DNA from: Thiohalocapsa sp. | GTDB lineage: Bacteria > Pseudomonadota > Gammaproteobacteria > Chromatiales > Chromatiaceae | Assembly (NCBI RefSeq): GCF_022340605.1 | Contig: NZ_JAJDNQ010000144.1 | Coordinates: 1 to 34,086 of the forward strand | DNA: 34,086 bases | Reading direction: 5' to 3' | The notes under the pieces: model-generated | What the model was told of the DNA's origin: nothing | Seen by the model: only the letters and a program-made list of their open reading frames with translations | Databases searched by the model: none | Shown here: positions 27,677 through 34,086 of the stretch, in pieces | Position numbering within the stretch: position 1 is the stretch's first letter | How the letters are laid out: the number at the start of each line of letters is the position of its first letter | Made by a program: the position numbers and the translations under genes

Positions 27677-28896
27677 TTTGGTCCGGAACGATTCAGCCCT
27701 GCCCAAACGCGCCCGCGGCCGCTGCCGCCCGCGCGGGGCGTGGGCACGGCCGGCGCGCAGTCGGCCGCATCGGGCTGCTGCCTGTCTTGGCGTTGGCGCT
27801 GATGCAGGCGCCTGCACAAGCGCAGCCGCAGGAGCGCGCGCAGCCCCTGATCCCCCTCAACACCGAGGAGCAGCACGCCTTCGGCATCGAGGTGGCGGCA
27901 CCGGTGCCCGCGCGGGCGTCGCTGAGCCGCCGCTATCCGGGCCAGGTGGCCGTGCCGAACCGCCAGCTACGCGTGGTGGCGGCGCCGCAGGCCGGCGTCG
28001 TCGAGACCCTGCTGGTGGCCGAGGGTGAGCGCGTCGCCCCGGACCAGGTGCTCGCGCGGCTCGCGAGCCCCGAGTTGGTGGAGGCGCAGAGCAACTACCT
28101 GGAGGCGGTGACGCGGCTGGAGCTGGCCGACAGCGAGCTCCAGCGCGAGCGCATGCTGCACAGCGAGGGCATCACGGCCGAGCGCCGCCTCATCGAGGCG
28201 CAGTCCCGGCAGCGGGAGCTGGCGACCCTGGCGGACCAGCGCCGTCAGCGCCTGGTGCTGGCAGGGCTGCGGCCCGCGGCCATCGACGAACTGGCGAAGA
28301 GCCACCGGCTGAGCAGCACGCTCGCGGTGCGCACGCCCATCGGTGGCGTGGTGCTGGAGCAGATGGTGGACACGGGCCAGTCCGTGGCCGCCTCGGCGCC
28401 GCTGTACCGCATTGGCGAGCTGGCGCCGTTGTGGGTGGAGGCGCACGTGCCCGTTGATGCGCTCGCGGGCGTCGAGGCGGGCGGTCTGGTGCGCCTGCCT
28501 GAGCTCGGGGTCGACGGGCGCATCATCACCGTCGGCCGCCTGGTGCACCCCGAAGACCAGGGCGTGCTGGTGCGCGCCGAGATCACCGACGGCGCCGATG
28601 CGCTGCGTCCGGGGCAGTTCACCGTGGTGCAGCTCAGCACCGGGGCGGAGCCCGGGGCCGCGGACGGCGCGGGTTCCGGCTCCTGGCGGCTGCCGAGCGC
28701 CGCCGTGGTGCGCCAGGCCGGCGCGACCTATTGCTTCCTGCAAGTGGAAGGCGGCTTCCGCGCCGTGCCCGTCACCGTGGTGGCCGAAGAAGACCAGAGC
28801 ACCGTGGTGCGCGGACCGTTCACTGCGTCCGACCGCGTCGCAGTGGGCGGCGTCGCGGCGCTGAAGGCGGCCTGGCTCGCCGGGGACGGCGCCTGA
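27673..28896 (+). CDS. RND efflux periplasmic adaptor (CzcB/CusB-like membrane-fusion protein)
   Basis: A 407-residue exported protein beginning at an ATGA overlap. After a long basic leader and signal core (IGLLPVLALALMQAPAQAQ) come the lipoyl half (VVAAPQAGVVETLLVAEGERVAPDQVLARL), a hairpin (SPELVEAQSNYLEAVTRLELADSELQRERML), the second lipoyl half (LAVRTPIGGVVLEQMVDTGQSV), and beta-barrel and membrane-proximal domains. It bridges the RND pump and the TolC-like channel. There are no His- or Met-rich metal-capture stretches near the N-terminus, unlike many CzcB or CusB proteins, so metal specificity is not readable. Its TGA overlaps the pump ATG. Confidence 0.92.
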   Translation: MIWSGTIQPCPNAPAAAAARAGRGHGRRAVGRIGLLPVLALALMQAPAQAQPQERAQPLIPLNTEEQHAFGIEVAAPVPARASLSRRYPGQVAVPNRQLRVVAAPQAGVVETLLVAEGERVAPDQVLARLASPELVEAQSNYLEAVTRLELADSELQRERMLHSEGITAERRLIEAQSRQRELATLADQRRQRLVLAGLRPAAIDELAKSHRLSSTLAVRTPIGGVVLEQMVDTGQSVAASAPLYRIGELAPLWVEAHVPVDALAGVEAGGLVRLPELGVDGRIITVGRLVHPEDQGVLVRAEITDGADALRPGQFTVVQLSTGAEPGAADGAGSGSWRLPSAAVVRQAGATYCFLQVEGGFRAVPVTVVAEEDQSTVVRGPFTASDRVAVGGVAALKAAWLAGDGA

Positions 28897-31800
28897 TGCT
28901 CGCCCGGCTGATCCAGTTCGCGCTCACCCAGCGGCTGCTGATGCTGCTGGCCATCCTGCTGCTCGTCGGCGGTGGCTGGCGCGCCTTCCAGCACACGCCC
29001 ATCGACGCCTTCCCGGACGTCTCCACGACCCAGGTGAAGGTCATCATCAAGGCGCCGGGCATGACGCCCGAAGAGGTGGAATCGCGCATCACCGCGCTCG
29101 TCGAGGTGGAGATGCTCGGCATTCCGCGCCAGACCATGCTGCGCTCCGTCGCCAAGTACGCGCTGACGGACATCACCGTCGACTTCCAGGAAGGCACCGA
29201 CATCTACTGGGCGCGCCAGCAGGTGGCCGAGCGGCTGAACGCGGTCTGGTCGGACCTGCCGGACGGCGTCTCCGGGGGCATCGCGCCCATGACCACGCCG
29301 CTCGGCGAGATGCTGATGTTCCGCATCGAGGGCGGCGACCTGACCCTGGCCGAGAAGCGCGACCTGCTGGACTGGACCATTCGCCCGGCGCTGCGCTCGG
29401 TGCCCGGCGTGGCGGACGTGAACGCCTTGGGCGGCTACGTGACCACCTTCGAGGTGGTGCCCGACCACGCGCGCATGGCCGCCTTCGGCGTGCGGCTGGC
29501 CGACCTGCGCGACGCCATCGAGCGCAGCAATCGCAACGACGGCGCCGGGCGCCTGGACGAGGGCGAGGAGGCGCTGCTGGTGCGCAGTCAAGGCGCCATC
29601 ACCACGCTGCAAGACCTCGCCGACATCGTCGTCGGCGGCAGCCCCAAGCAGCCGGTGCGGGTCGCCAACATCGCCGAGGTGCGCCGCGCCGCGCTGACCC
29701 GCTACGGCGCCGTGACCCGCGACGGCAAGGGCGAGACCGTGGAGGGCCTGGTGCTGGGGCTGCGCGGGGCCAACGCGCGGGCCGTGGTCGAGGGCGTGAA
29801 GGCGAAGCTCGATGAGCTCTCGCCCAGCCTGCCGGACGGCGTGAAGGTCCAGGTCTTCTACGACCGCGGCGTGCTGGTGGACAAGGCCGTGCACACGGTG
29901 AGCAAGGCGCTGGTGGAGGCGACGGTGCTGGTGCTGGTGCTGCTGGTGCTCTTCCTCGGCGACCTGCGCGCCGCGCTCACGGTGGCGCTGATTCTGCCGC
30001 TGGCGGCGCTGTCCACGTTCATTCTGATGCGCCAGTTCGGGCTGTCGGCGAACCTGATGTCCCTGGGTGGCCTGGCCATCGCCATCGGCATGCTGGTGGA
30101 CGCGGCCGTGGTGGTGGTGGAGAACATCGTCAGTCAGTTGTCCCGGCATGCCGGCGACGGGAGTGGCGACGGTGGTGCCAACGGTGGTCATGCCGGTAAC
30201 GGCAATGGCGGCAGCCGGCTGCCGCGGCTGCACCTGATCTTTCGCGCCACGCGCGAGGTCTCCGTGCCGGTGGCCTCCGGCATTCTGATCATCATCATCG
30301 TCTTTCTGCCGCTCTTAACCCTGCAGGGGCTGGAGGGCAAGCTGTTCGTGCCCGTGGCGCTCACCATCGTGTTTGCGCTGGCGAGCTCGCTGCTGCTGTC
30401 GCTGACCGTGATCCCGACGCTGGCCTCGTTCCTGCTTGGCAAGGCGGGCCACGGCGAGCCCTGGCTGGTGCGGCAACTGCTTCGGCTCTACACGCCGGTG
30501 CTGGGCTGGGGCCTGCGCCACCAGTGGCTGGTGGTTGCGGTCGCGGTGGCGATGCTGGTGGGCGCGGGTGCGCTCTACACCCGCATCGGCAAGGCTTTCA
30601 TGCCCACCATGGACGAGGGTGATCTCGTCGTGCAGTTGGAGAAGCTGCCGTCCATCAACCTGGCCGAGTCCATCGCCATCGACCAGCGCGTGCAGAGGGC
30701 CATCATGGCGGCGGTGCCGGAGGTGCGCGCCGTCATCGCCCGCACCGGCTCCGACGAGCTGGGCCTGGACCCCATGGGCCTGAACCAGACCGACAGCTTC
30801 CTGATGCTCGCCCCAAGGGAGGAATGGCGCTTCGAGACCAAGGACGAGCTCATCGACGCCATTCGCGCGGTGCTGGAGCGCTTCCCGGGGCTCGATTTCG
30901 CCTTCACCCAGCCCATCGAGATGCGCGTCTCGGAGATGCTGACCGGCGTGCGCGGCGACCTGGCCGTGAAGGTGTTCGGCACCGACCAGGACCAGCTCAA
31001 TCGCGTCAGCGCCGACATCGTCGACGTGCTTTCCGGCATCGACGGCGCCGAGGACGTCTACACGCCGCGCAACGAGGGCGCGCAGTACCTGAACCTGGTG
31101 GTGGACCGCATGGAGGCCGGCCGGCTCGGCATCGACGCCGACGCGCTCGCGGCGCTGCTGCGCGCGCAGGTGGAGGGGCTGCCGGTGGGCATCGTCTACC
31201 GCGAGGGCAAGCGCCGGCCGCTGGTGATTCGCGGCGACGAGGCGCTACGCACCTCCCCCGCGCGTTTCACTGGCCTGCAGGTGGCCACGCCGGATGGCCG
31301 CTCGGTGCCGCTCACCAACCTGGTGCACATGGAGCGGGTGGAGGGGCCGGTGGCGCTGTCGCGGGAGCTGGGCAACCGGCTGGCGGTGGCCATCGCGAAT
31401 GTCTCGGGACGCGATCTGGTGGGCTTCGTCGAGGAGGCCAAGCAGGCGGTGGCGGACAAGGTGGACCTGCCCCCCGGCTATTGGCTCGAATGGGGCGGCG
31501 AGTTCGAGAATCAGCAGCGCGCCGCCGCCCGCCTCGCGCTGGTGGTGCCGGTGGCGCTGGGGCTGATCTTCCTGGTGCTGTTCTCCACCTTCGGCTCCGT
31601 GCGGCAGGCGCTGCTGGTGCTCTCCAACATCCCGTTCGCGCTCATCGGCGGCGTCGTCGGGCTGTTCATCACCGGCGAATACCTGTCGGTGCCGGCGTCG
31701 GTGGGCTTCATCGCCCTGCTCGGCATCGCGGTGCTGAACGGCGTCGTCATGGTCACCTGGTTCAAGCAGCTCCAGGCCCTGGGCCGGCCCATCGACGAGG

Positions 31801-32006
31801 TGGTGATGGAAGGCGCAAAGCGGCGGCTGCGCCCGGTGCTGATGACCGCCAACATCGCCGCCTTCGGCCTGGTGCCGCTGTTGTTCGCCACCGGCCCGGG
31901 CTCCGAGATCCAGCGCCCGCTCGCCATCGTCGTCATCGGTGGGCTCTTGTCCTCGACGGCGCTGACGCTGATCCTGCTGCCGATCCTGTACCGGCGCTTC
32001 GGCTGA
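28896..32006 (+). CDS. Heavy-metal-type RND efflux pump (CzcA/CusA family)
   Basis: A 1036-residue inner-membrane antiporter of normal size, with 12 transmembrane helices and two periplasmic loops. It has PIDAFPDVSTTQVKV near the N-terminus and WARQQVAERL in the porter domain. In helix 4 the relay motif reads LGGLAIAIGMLVDAAVVVVEN: D402 and E409 are present, while the extra aspartate of the CzcA-type DFG motif is replaced by A396, as in CusA-like and unclassified pumps. Right after this helix is a Gly/Asn/Asp-rich insert (about 415-441) of imperfect repeats. It exports a metal cation using proton influx. The DUF3240 protein follows 9 bases later. Family is certain; the metal is not. Confidence 0.93.
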   Translation: MLARLIQFALTQRLLMLLAILLLVGGGWRAFQHTPIDAFPDVSTTQVKVIIKAPGMTPEEVESRITALVEVEMLGIPRQTMLRSVAKYALTDITVDFQEGTDIYWARQQVAERLNAVWSDLPDGVSGGIAPMTTPLGEMLMFRIEGGDLTLAEKRDLLDWTIRPALRSVPGVADVNALGGYVTTFEVVPDHARMAAFGVRLADLRDAIERSNRNDGAGRLDEGEEALLVRSQGAITTLQDLADIVVGGSPKQPVRVANIAEVRRAALTRYGAVTRDGKGETVEGLVLGLRGANARAVVEGVKAKLDELSPSLPDGVKVQVFYDRGVLVDKAVHTVSKALVEATVLVLVLLVLFLGDLRAALTVALILPLAALSTFILMRQFGLSANLMSLGGLAIAIGMLVDAAVVVVENIVSQLSRHAGDGSGDGGANGGHAGNGNGGSRLPRLHLIFRATREVSVPVASGILIIIIVFLPLLTLQGLEGKLFVPVALTIVFALASSLLLSLTVIPTLASFLLGKAGHGEPWLVRQLLRLYTPVLGWGLRHQWLVVAVAVAMLVGAGALYTRIGKAFMPTMDEGDLVVQLEKLPSINLAESIAIDQRVQRAIMAAVPEVRAVIARTGSDELGLDPMGLNQTDSFLMLAPREEWRFETKDELIDAIRAVLERFPGLDFAFTQPIEMRVSEMLTGVRGDLAVKVFGTDQDQLNRVSADIVDVLSGIDGAEDVYTPRNEGAQYLNLVVDRMEAGRLGIDADALAALLRAQVEGLPVGIVYREGKRRPLVIRGDEALRTSPARFTGLQVATPDGRSVPLTNLVHMERVEGPVALSRELGNRLAVAIANVSGRDLVGFVEEAKQAVADKVDLPPGYWLEWGGEFENQQRAAARLALVVPVALGLIFLVLFSTFGSVRQALLVLSNIPFALIGGVVGLFITGEYLSVPASVGFIALLGIAVLNGVVMVTWFKQLQALGRPIDEVVMEGAKRRLRPVLMTANIAAFGLVPLLFATGPGSEIQRPLAIVVIGGLLSSTALTLILLPILYRRFG

Positions 32007-32015
32007 GAAACGAAC

Positions 32016-32318
32016 ATGTCCGACTCCCTGCTGCATCTGATCGTACCCACCAGCATCGAGGACGCGCTGGTGGAATGGCTGCTGGAGCGCGACGACGTGC
32101 CCGGCTTCTCCAGCCTGCCCATCTCCGGCCACGGCTCCTCCGAGCACTCCATGAGCCTCGCCGAGCAGGTGGCTGGGCGCACCCGCCGGGTGCTGTTCCT
32201 GTTGCAACTGCCGCAGCCGGTGGCGGAGCGGGTGCTCGCCGCCCTGCAAAGCGACTTCGCCGGCACCGGCCTGCACTGGTGGCTCACGCCTGTGCTGGCG
32301 GCCGGGCGGCTCGACTGA
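32016..32318 (+). CDS. DUF3240 family protein
   Basis: A 100-residue cytoplasmic protein, MSDSLLHLIVPTSIEDALVEWLLERDDVPGFSSLPISGHG, with the pattern of DUF3240, a PII-like alpha/beta fold repeatedly found next to CzcA-type pumps. The conserved elements are the N-terminal LHLIVP strand, EDALVEWLLE helix, GFSSLPISGHG loop, and GRTRRVLFLLQL strand. It probably regulates the efflux complex or senses its substrate; that role is inferred from neighbourhood. It starts 9 bases after the pump stop and ends the operon. A weak REP remnant and a double-hairpin repeat follow. Confidence 0.85.
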   Translation: MSDSLLHLIVPTSIEDALVEWLLERDDVPGFSSLPISGHGSSEHSMSLAEQVAGRTRRVLFLLQLPQPVAERVLAALQSDFAGTGLHWWLTPVLAAGRLD

Positions 32319-32338
32319 CAGGGGCCAATCTGGCCGCC

Positions 32339-32396
32339 GTGGGAGCGGCGTCCCCGCCGCGATTCCGAGCCGCCGTCGGAGCGCCGTCGTCGTAGG
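32339..32396. repeat. Degenerate REP-type palindrome, copy 5
   Basis: GTGGGAGCGGCGTCCCCGCC matches the REP left arm exactly, but the right arm is decayed (GGAGCGCCGTCGTCGTAGGA). It lies 20 bases after the DUF3240 stop. Confidence 0.65.
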
Positions 32397-32465
32397 AGCG
32401 CGTAGGGCGGGAAAGCGAAGAGATTGGGCAAGTATTTTGGTCGCAACCCCGAAATCGAGCGGATC

Positions 32466-32551
32466 GTAGGTCGGGTTAGCGATAGCGTAACCCGACAATC
32501 AACGGCTTACCGACGCCCACCGTCGGGTTACGCTGCGCTGACCCGACCTAC
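32466..32551. repeat. GTAGGTCGGGTTAGCG nested hairpin element
   Basis: The outer arms GTAGGTCGGGTTAGCG (32466-32481) and CGCTGACCCGACCTAC (32536-32551) are inverted with one mismatch. Inner arms GCGTAACCCGAC (32485-32496) and GTCGGGTTACGC (32522-32533) are exact reverse complements. The same word is thus arranged four times as a nested palindrome, able to fold as one long or two short hairpins. Such GTCGGGTTACGC repeats are common between gammaproteobacterial genes (general knowledge). Confidence 0.8.
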
Positions 32552-32616
32552 ACCGAATACTTGTCCGGGGTCTCCAACCGCATCCGCCGCTTCGCCGCGG
32601 CGCCCTTGTCGCCCGC

Positions 32617-32649
32617 GTTCAGCCCGGTTTCAGGATGCCCCCGTAGCCT
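32617..32649 (+). promoter_or_regulatory. OmpR/PhoP-type box and -10 element before the 32685 gene
   Basis: GTTCAG (32617-32622) and TTTCAG (32628-32633), five bases apart, followed after ten bases by TAGCCT (32644-32649). The block aligns without gaps with that at 26084-26116, and the identity continues into the transcript (TCAAGTC). Predicted start near 32656 leaves a leader of about 28 bases. Joint control by the 23551 regulator is inferred. Confidence 0.65.
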
Positions 32650-32684
32650 GAGCTTCAAGTCAAAACGTCTTGCAAGAGCCGGAC

Positions 32685-33095
32685 ATGAAGCTCACCCGAA
32701 CCACCCGCTTGCTGTTGCTGATCCTCATCGTCGCCGCGCCCATTGGTGCCGTTGCCGCCGCCAAGCCTGCCCCGGTAGGCGCCCCGGCCGGCGCCCTGAA
32801 TATCCTCGTCGAGCCCAACAGTCACCTGACCCCCGCCGGCATCCAAGCCAGTCGCGACAATGGCGCCCTTGAGGTGTCAGGCCGCATCGAGAAGCGCTAC
32901 GACCGCCGCGGACACATCGGCGGCCACGTGCAAGTGGAACTGCTGGGGGCCGACGGTGGGGTGCTCGCCCAGCGCGCCGCGCCCTTGATCCATTTCAGCC
33001 CCAGCCGCAAGAACCCCGACTACGCCACCTTCCTGCTCCAGGTCGACGACGCCCCGGCCGGTGTTGCCGCGGTGCGGGTCAGTCATCGGGACTGA
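32685..33095 (+). CDS. Small secreted protein, unknown function, co-regulated with efflux operon
   Basis: A 136-residue protein with a strong signal peptide (MKLTRTTRLLLLILIVAAPIGAVAAA). The mature part is about 110 residues, predicted beta-rich by eye, with VEVSGRIEKRYD-like and HVQVELLGADGGVLAQRAAPLIHFSP segments and several histidines and acids (H-I-G-G-H-V, S-H-R-D at the end). It recalls small periplasmic proteins encoded near CzcCBA operons, but I cannot name a family. The promoter block shared with the efflux operon suggests a role in the same stress response. The start at 32685 was preferred to an upstream in-frame codon because it opens the signal peptide. Confidence 0.75.
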   Translation: MKLTRTTRLLLLILIVAAPIGAVAAAKPAPVGAPAGALNILVEPNSHLTPAGIQASRDNGALEVSGRIEKRYDRRGHIGGHVQVELLGADGGVLAQRAAPLIHFSPSRKNPDYATFLLQVDDAPAGVAAVRVSHRD

Positions 33096-33185
33096 ACTAG
33101 CGCAGCGTTTCACCTGACTTTGCCTTCGTTGTCGTTGTCGTTGTCGTTGTCGAGTATCCGATTACGACCACGACCACGACCACGA
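33096..33185. repeat. Hexamer-armed hairpin element, copy 2
   Basis: Leader ACTAGCGCAGCGTTTCACCT, four GTTGTC units (33128-33151), central GAGTATCCGATTAC, then three GACCAC units (33166-33183). It matches copy 1 (25889) nearly base for base apart from one hexamer fewer. It begins directly after the stop codon of the secreted-protein gene. Confidence 0.85.
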
Positions 33186-33260
33186 GCCGAGACTTCGACC
33201 CGGTTCCTCGGCTCCGCCCTCAACCGGGTTGACGCCTGCAAAATTGGCTGAAACAGGGTA

Positions 33261-33335
33261 CTAGCGGAGTGGGTCCATGCGCCAGTGCAGCATGCGGATG
33301 ATGTCGATGCCCCCGCCGCGCACCAGACTAGACGG
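33261..33335 (-). pseudogene. Possible RelE/ParE-type toxin 3' remnant
   Basis: Between two in-frame stops the minus strand encodes 24 residues ending GGIDIIRMLHWRMDPLR and a stop. The I-x-I-I-R-x-L-H-x-R-M-D pattern is typical of the last strand of RelE/ParE-family toxins. No upstream toxin body or antitoxin gene is visible on that strand within the gap, so if real it is a decayed fragment. The match is short and could be chance. Confidence 0.3.
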
Positions 33336-33488
33336 TCACCTGCGAGCCTTGTGCATCGCTGTGAACGCGCGTCTTGATGTCGGGTCGCGCTTTGCCATTG
33401 ATCCATGTCGCGGCGCGTGCGGCCGGAAAACACCCGGCGTTGCTGCTTCTGCGTGCGTCGCCGTTTCCACTAATCCGGCCGCACGGTC

Positions 33489-33950
33489 TCAGCCGACCGG
33501 CAGCGCCGTGCGCTCCACCACCTGCCGCAGCACGAAGCTGGAGTGCACGCCGCTGACGCCTTCGATGCGGGTCAGTTTGTTGAGCAGCAGGTCCTGGTAG
33601 GCGTCCATGTCGCGGACGATGACCTTGAGTTGGTAGTCGGCGTCGCGGCCCGTGATCAGCGAGCATTCCAGCACCTCCGGCATCGCGTTGATCTGGGCGT
33701 CGAAGTTCTCGAAGCGCTCCGGCGTGTGCCGGTCCATGGAGATGCTGATGAAGGCGATGAGGTTGAGCCCCAGCGCCTTGGCGTTCAGCAGCGCCCGGTA
33801 GCCTTCGATGATGCCGGCCTCCTCCAGCGCCCGTACCCGCCGGAGACACGGCGACGGTGACAGGCCGATGCGGTCGGCCAGCTCCTGGTTGCTGATGCGG
33901 CCGTCGGTTTGGAGGATCTCGAGGATGCGTTTGTCGTAGGGGTCGAGCAT
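33489..33950 (-). CDS. Lrp/AsnC-family transcriptional regulator
   Basis: A 153-residue regulator. An N-terminal helix-turn-helix (LDPYDKRILEILQTDGRISNQELADRIGLSPSPCLRRVRALEEAGII) is followed by the RAM/AsnC ligand-binding domain, including VLECSLITGRDADYQLKVIVRDMDAYQ, then GVSGVHSSFVLRQVVERTALPVG. These proteins form octamers and respond to amino acids. The ATG at 33950 gives the normal family N-terminus. It is remarkable for its upstream DNA: no Shine-Dalgarno sequence is visible, and a heptamer array begins eight bases before the start codon. Its target cannot be inferred from the window, which ends inside the array. Confidence 0.93.
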   Translation of the reverse strand: MLDPYDKRILEILQTDGRISNQELADRIGLSPSPCLRRVRALEEAGIIEGYRALLNAKALGLNLIAFISISMDRHTPERFENFDAQINAMPEVLECSLITGRDADYQLKVIVRDMDAYQDLLLNKLTRIEGVSGVHSSFVLRQVVERTALPVG

Positions 33951-33957
33951 GTTTCGT

Positions 33958-34086
33958 AGTGCTTAGTGCTTAGTGCTTAGTGCTTAGTGCTTAGTGCTTA
34001 GTGCTTAGTGCTTAGTGCTTAGTGCTTAGTGCTTAGTGCTTAGTGCGGAGTGCGGAGTGCGGAGTGCGGAGTGCGGAGTGCGGAGT
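33958..34086. repeat. Heptanucleotide tandem array upstream of the Lrp gene
   Basis: Twelve AGTGCTT units (33958-34041) run directly into six AGTGCGG units (34042-34083), with the array continuing past the window edge. All visible units are exact. On the coding strand of the Lrp gene the array reads ACTCCGC then AAGCACT repeats ending eight bases before its ATG, so it occupies the 5' leader and presumably the promoter area. The two blocks differ only in the last two bases of the unit. Array length could differ between strains. Confidence 0.95.

Noticed and set aside
33958..34086. CRISPR array
   Set aside because: The units are 7 bases, directly adjacent and without spacers, so it is a simple tandem repeat; no cas gene is present.

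Overview
The window is very GC-rich DNA (about two thirds G+C by eye, with strong G/C third positions) from a bacterial chromosome. Gene content points to a gammaproteobacterium, most likely a Chromatiales-like or related environmental lineage. It has NtrC/sigma-54 and PhoP/PhoQ-type two-component systems, c-type cytochromes with a b561-type cytochrome, a CzcCBA-type RND efflux operon with DUF3240, a REP-associated tyrosine transposase (RAYT) with its REP palindromes, and a degenerate PEP-CTERM-like tail. The lineage is inference; no rRNA or tRNA gene is visible.

Layout. 1-3168: the 3' part of an isopropylmalate/citramalate synthase-family gene, a small two-helix membrane protein and an AEC-family permease, separated by REP palindromes. 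3779-6900 (minus): an NtrC-type activator and its dCache-like sensor kinase. 7220-8817 (plus): an outer-membrane barrel protein and a small PstS-like periplasmic protein. 8922-15967: a good sigma-54 promoter, eight tightly packed genes and an intrinsic terminator. 16281-20134: glycogen phosphorylase and glutamate dehydrogenase. 20135-21799: a non-coding, palindrome-rich stretch and a RAYT gene. 22014-23027: a secreted GDSL esterase. 23184-25693: a PepSY protein, an OmpR-family regulator and a PhoQ-like kinase. 26084-32318: an efflux operon (small acidic peptide, TolC-like channel, adaptor, RND pump, DUF3240 protein). 32685-33095: a small secreted protein. 33489-33950 (minus): an Lrp/AsnC regulator whose upstream region is a heptanucleotide tandem array running off the window.

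How the parts work together. The eight-gene operon joins a thermostable-hemolysin (GNAT-like) protein, an acyl/aryl-AMP ligase-like enzyme, a heme-oxygenase-like diiron oxidase, a TPR-like secreted protein and an SDR to cytochrome b561, an outer-membrane barrel carrying one c-type heme motif, and a soluble cytochrome c. It reads as biosynthesis or modification of an unknown acyl-derived small molecule coupled to an electron-transfer module. It sits behind a sigma-54 promoter about 2 kb from a two-component system able to drive one. This is the best candidate for an undescribed system here. A second regulatory circuit is visible at the efflux locus: the efflux operon and the secreted protein 32685-33095 share a nearly identical promoter block (TTTCAG-type direct repeats with 5-bp spacers, 10 bp upstream of a TAGCCT -10), plausibly the target of the adjacent PepSY/OmpR/PhoQ-like system. 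Two nearly identical hexamer-armed hairpin elements flank this efflux module.
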